DNA of 64,000 nucleotides from Crossiella sp. SN42 (lineage in GTDB: Bacteria; Actinomycetota; Actinomycetes; Mycobacteriales; Pseudonocardiaceae), in assembly GCF_023897065.1 (NCBI RefSeq), contig NZ_JAMHIV010000045.1, forward strand, positions 1 through 64,000. The letters are read 5' to 3'. This document shows, one piece after another, positions 61,174 to 64,000 of the stretch. The position numbers and the translations under genes were made by a program. Every line of letters begins with the position of its first letter. Position 1 is the first letter of the stretch. The notes beneath the pieces were generated by a model. That model saw only the letters and a program-made list of their open reading frames with translations, was not told the DNA's origin and searched no databases.

Positions 61174-63105
61174 GTGGGGATCAGCGCTCATGCGCAGCGG
61201 GAGGTGGCCCGGCGGGCCGAGGCGGTGCTGACCGAGCGGGCGCCGCGGCTGGAGGCGGTGTCACGGCGGGTGCTGACCGCGCTGCTGGCCAGGACCGCGA
61301 CCGGGGCTCGGCTGCTGGTGCGGCCGGAACCCGTTGCGGGACAGGCGGTTGCCTTCCTGGTGACGGGGCGCGGGGTGTTCGCGGTGCTGATCGGGGAGCA
61401 GGTGCCCGCCGACACCGAGTTGGGACAGACCGTGCTGCACGCCGAGCAGCGGTGCGCGGGGGTCACCGGGTCGCGCGGGCAGGTGCTGGCACGCAGCGCG
61501 ATCCACCTCGCGGTGGTGCTGGGCGGGGAGGCCGGGGCGCCCAGGGAGCGGCGGCTGGGCTGGGTGCTGACCGAGGCGCAGCTGCCCGAGCTGTTCCGCC
61601 GGGAGGCCGCGCACCTGGACCGGACGCAGGTCGATTCCGTTGCGGCGCAACTGGTCAAGCGGCTGCCGGAGTACCTGGAGCTGCGGGTGTCGCCGCCGGA
61701 GCGGGCACAGCCCGCCGAGGGGCTGCTGGAGCTGGCGGAGATCACCGAGGACCAGGTGGGGGCGGCACAGCGGCGGCCGTTCGAGAGCTGGCTGACCTTC
61801 CTGCACCCGCGCCAGCAGGCGGTGGCGGTGCGGGACTACAGCGGACCGGCGCGGATCAGCGGGCCGGCCGGGACCGGCAAGACCGTGGTCGCGCTGCACC
61901 GGCTGCGGCACCTGGCCCGGCGCAGCACCGGACCGCTGCTGTTCACCACCTTCGTGCGCACGCTTCCGTTGGTGCACAAGGCTTCCTTCGCCCGGCTGGC
62001 GCCGGAGCTGGCCGACCGGGTGGAGTTCACCAACTTGCACGCCTGGGCGCGGGAGTTCCTGCGCGAGCGCGGGCACGACCTGACCATCCGGTCCTCCTCG
62101 GCGGAGACCGCGTTCAGCCGGGCCTGGATGGCGCACCGCCTTGCCCTGCAAGAGATCGAGGACGTCGGCTACTGGCGGACCGAGATCGACCGGGTGATCA
62201 AGGGCCGGGGTGTGGGCAGCCTGGCCGAGTACCAGCGCACCCCGCGCCGGGGGCGGGTGCGGCGGCTGGACGGCGGACAGCGGGAGCTGGTGTGGGCGCT
62301 GTTCCAGAGCTACCAGCGCTACCTGGCCGAACGCGGGCTGCACGACCACAACGACCTGATCGCGCTGGCCCTGGCCGAGCTGCGCCGGGAACCGCCGCAG
62401 CGGCCGTACGCGGCGGTGGTGGTGGACGAGGTGCAGGACATCACGCTGATGGGGTTGCGGCTGCTGCGCGAGCTGGCCGGGGATGGGCCGAACCGGCTGC
62501 TGCTGGTCGGCGACGGGCAGCAGCAGGTCTACCCGGGCGGCTGGCGGCTCTCCGACGCGGGGATTCCGGTGCAGGGCCGGGGTGAGGTGCTGCGGATCAA
62601 CTACCGGAACCGGGCCGAGGTGCTGGGTTTCGCGCAGCGGTTCGACGCCACCAACCAGGTCGACGACCTGGACGGCGCGGCCGGGGTCGGGCTGCGCGAG
62701 GCCGAGTCGGCCAACGAGGGCGGGGAGATCCAGTCCTGGCGCGGGCCGGAGGCTGAGCTGGGTCCCGCGCTGCGCTCGGCGCTGGCCGGTTCGACCGTCC
62801 CGAGTGGACGGACGGCGGTGATCGTGTTCCACCGCAAGGACCTGGACCGGTGCACGGCGCTGTTGCGCGCGGCCGGGATTCCGATGCTGCGGCTGGACGA
62901 CTACGTGGGCGCGGAGGACGACCGGGTCAAGGTGGGCACGGTGCACCGGGCCAAGGGGCTGGACTTCCAGGCGGTGCTGGTGGTGGAGTTCGGCGCGCGC
63001 CCCCAGGAGGACGAGGAGCAGCGGGCGCTGCGCGAGCGGCAGCAGCTGGTCGCGGCGACCAGGGCGCGGGACTTCCTGTGGTGGGGCACCGCCGAAGCCG
63101 GGTGA
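61174..63105 (+). CDS. UvrD/Rep-like SF1 helicase with N-terminal NERD-like domain
   Basis: 643 aa. The SF1 helicase motifs are all visible: I ISGPAGTGKTVVAL (about 230), Ia LLFTTFVRTL, II AVVVDEVQDI, III LLLVGDGQQQVYPGG, IV RINYRNRAEV, V VKVGTVHRAKGLDFQAVLVV, VI LVAATRARDFLWW. The first 200 residues contain a nuclease-like region (ARLLVRPEPVAGQAVAFLVT, FAVLIGE) reminiscent of NERD domains, and lack the 2B insertions of full-length UvrD. The GTG at 61174 has GGGGGAC upstream. It may act in repair or in defence against mobile DNA. Confidence 0.8.
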   Translation: MGISAHAQREVARRAEAVLTERAPRLEAVSRRVLTALLARTATGARLLVRPEPVAGQAVAFLVTGRGVFAVLIGEQVPADTELGQTVLHAEQRCAGVTGSRGQVLARSAIHLAVVLGGEAGAPRERRLGWVLTEAQLPELFRREAAHLDRTQVDSVAAQLVKRLPEYLELRVSPPERAQPAEGLLELAEITEDQVGAAQRRPFESWLTFLHPRQQAVAVRDYSGPARISGPAGTGKTVVALHRLRHLARRSTGPLLFTTFVRTLPLVHKASFARLAPELADRVEFTNLHAWAREFLRERGHDLTIRSSSAETAFSRAWMAHRLALQEIEDVGYWRTEIDRVIKGRGVGSLAEYQRTPRRGRVRRLDGGQRELVWALFQSYQRYLAERGLHDHNDLIALALAELRREPPQRPYAAVVVDEVQDITLMGLRLLRELAGDGPNRLLLVGDGQQQVYPGGWRLSDAGIPVQGRGEVLRINYRNRAEVLGFAQRFDATNQVDDLDGAAGVGLREAESANEGGEIQSWRGPEAELGPALRSALAGSTVPSGRTAVIVFHRKDLDRCTALLRAAGIPMLRLDDYVGAEDDRVKVGTVHRAKGLDFQAVLVVEFGARPQEDEEQRALRERQQLVAATRARDFLWWGTAEAG

Positions 63106-63133
63106 CCAGCTCCGGCGGTGCCTGCCCCACCGG

Positions 63134-64000
63134 CTAGACGCGGCGGATCTTGGCCAGCCAGGCCGGGAGATCGCCGAGCTGCTTGCCGCCGTCCTCGGTC
63201 TGGCCGACCACCCCTCGGTACTCGGCGTCGGCCAGTGACTCGATCACCCAGCCCTCGGCGAAGGCGTCCCGGATCACCGAGTCGCTGACCTCGGGTCCGA
63301 AGCCGGGTCCCTTGTCGGACAACGCGAGCAGGTGCAGCACCGCGCCGGGACGGCACACCCGGTGCAGGCTGCGCACGTACGCGGCCCGGTCGGCCGCGCC
63401 GAAGACGTGGAACAGCGCGGAGTCCAGCACCGTGTCGTACCGTGGCTCCGGGCCCAGGTCCAGCGCGTTGGCCACCTCGAACCGGGCCGGGGACTGGGCG
63501 CGGACCGCGTTGGCCCTGGCCGCGGTGATGGCCAGCGCCGAGTAGTCCACGCCGAGCACGCTGTGCCCCAGCGCGGTCAGGTGGATGGTGTGCTGGCCGT
63601 CGCCGCAGCCCACGTCCAGCACCTCGCCGCGGAACTCGCCGTGTGCGGCCAGTTCCACCACCGCGGGCTGCGGTTCGCCGATCACCCACGGCGCGCTGTG
63701 CTCGCGGTACGCCTGCTCGAAGGTGTCCAGACCGGTCGGCTGGTTGGCTTCCGCGAGACGTTCCTGGACCTCGGCCATGTCCTCCTCGGTGGGCGCGTCG
63801 TCCTGGGTGAGCCGCAGCCGCCAGTAGCCGGTGAACTCGATGTCCCGCTTGGCCATCCCGCGTTCGCCGAGCAGGTGCCGGCGCAGCGAGCGGACCGCGC
63901 CCGCCTCCCCGGCCAGCCAGGCCAGGCCGGTGCCGGACGGGAGCTCCGCGCCGCGCACCGCGTTCAGCAGCGCGTCCGGCCCCTGGCGCACCCAGTGCAG
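63134..64000 (-). CDS. Siderophore-interacting protein fused to a SAM methyltransferase (5' end outside the window)
   Basis: The visible 288 residues begin inside a siderophore-interacting-protein FAD domain tail (LAWLAGEAGAVRSLRRHLLG, FTGYWRLRL), and after about 80 residues run without a stop into a class I methyltransferase: VLDVGCGDGQHTIHL (motif I), GVDYSALAITAARANAV, FEVANALDLG and HRVCRPGAVLHLL. The start is beyond base 64000. The fusion suggests a ferric-siderophore reductase with an attached methylation activity. Stop codon at 63134. Confidence 0.8.
   Translation of the reverse strand: MHWVRQGPDALLNAVRGAELPSGTGLAWLAGEAGAVRSLRRHLLGERGMAKRDIEFTGYWRLRLTQDDAPTEEDMAEVQERLAEANQPTGLDTFEQAYREHSAPWVIGEPQPAVVELAAHGEFRGEVLDVGCGDGQHTIHLTALGHSVLGVDYSALAITAARANAVRAQSPARFEVANALDLGPEPRYDTVLDSALFHVFGAADRAAYVRSLHRVCRPGAVLHLLALSDKGPGFGPEVSDSVIRDAFAEGWVIESLADAEYRGVVGQTEDGGKQLGDLPAWLAKIRRV

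Overview
The window is very GC-rich, densely coding DNA with strong G/C bias at third codon positions and many GTG, TTG and leaderless starts. Together with a mycothiol-dependent maleylpyruvate isomerase-type protein, DUF3558 lipoproteins, an infC gene starting with ATC and the argCJBDFR...H operon, this points to a chromosomal segment of a filamentous actinomycete, probably of the Pseudonocardiales. The order is inferred from gene content only.

Layout. (1) 1-5.1 kb, minus strand: tyrS preceded by a tightly overlapping cassette (EamA exporter, SAM methyltransferase, HAD hydrolase, Fe(II)/2-oxoglutarate oxygenase) that looks inserted between mpg and tyrS. (2) 5.3-15.1 kb: mpg, a membrane-protein gene of odd composition, then the arginine operon argC-argJ-argB-argD-argF-argR-argG*-argH. 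Here argG* is an intact reading frame for a shortened ArgG relative that has lost its ATP-binding and substrate loops. (3) 15.2-20.5 kb: an APH-fold kinase, a DUF4240 protein, a HisC-like aminotransferase and two DUF3558-type lipoproteins, with a 0.7-kb intergenic block made of three long inverted repeats. (4) 20.6-24.2 kb: pheS-pheT. (5) 24.4-29.5 kb: an HSP90-like ATPase coupled to a 911-aa repeat protein, and a chorismate-lyase-like protein. (6) 29.6-32.4 kb: infC-rpmI-rplT-TrmH-type methyltransferase, with a divergent DUF1844 gene. (7) 32.4-34.0 kb: Uma2 nuclease, a two-helix membrane protein and a small secreted Cys protein. (8) 34.1-40.7 kb: a divergent D-amino-acid locus (RidA, IclR regulator and PfkB kinase against D-amino-acid deaminase, N-acyl-D-amino-acid deacylase and GntP permease). 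(9) 40.8-44.1 kb: lipoprotein, polytopic membrane protein and secreted alpha/beta hydrolase. (10) 44.4-51.7 kb: uvrA, an MHS-type transporter, the mycothiol-dependent-type protein, an acyltransferase-3 protein and an MBL-fold hydrolase. (11) 51.8-54.1 kb: an accessory patch with a GIY-YIG/DUF4357 protein, a metallo-beta-lactamase gene relic and a Beta-family protein. (12) 54.4-64 kb: RNase HI with two Cys/His repeats, metH under an SAH riboswitch, several small genes, a second RNase HI, a UvrD-like helicase and, running off the right edge, a siderophore-interacting-protein/methyltransferase fusion.

How it works together. The arginine operon runs as one translationally coupled unit (4-base ATGA/GTGA overlaps at nearly every junction) from a promoter that appears to be covered by an ARG box, so the encoded ArgR would shut off its own operon. 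metH shows an SAH aptamer whose pseudoknot strand overlaps the anti-Shine-Dalgarno strand, which predicts that SAH switches translation on. The D-amino-acid locus combines import, deacylation, deamination and enamine clean-up.

The least expected items are the ATPase-dead ArgG relative kept inside the arginine operon, the four-gene oxygenase/methyltransferase/HAD/exporter cassette feeding into tyrS, the clustered long inverted repeats, the SIP-methyltransferase fusion and the RNase HI with duplicated zinc-ribbon-like repeats. No rRNA or tRNA gene, CRISPR array, intact insertion sequence or replication origin was recognised.
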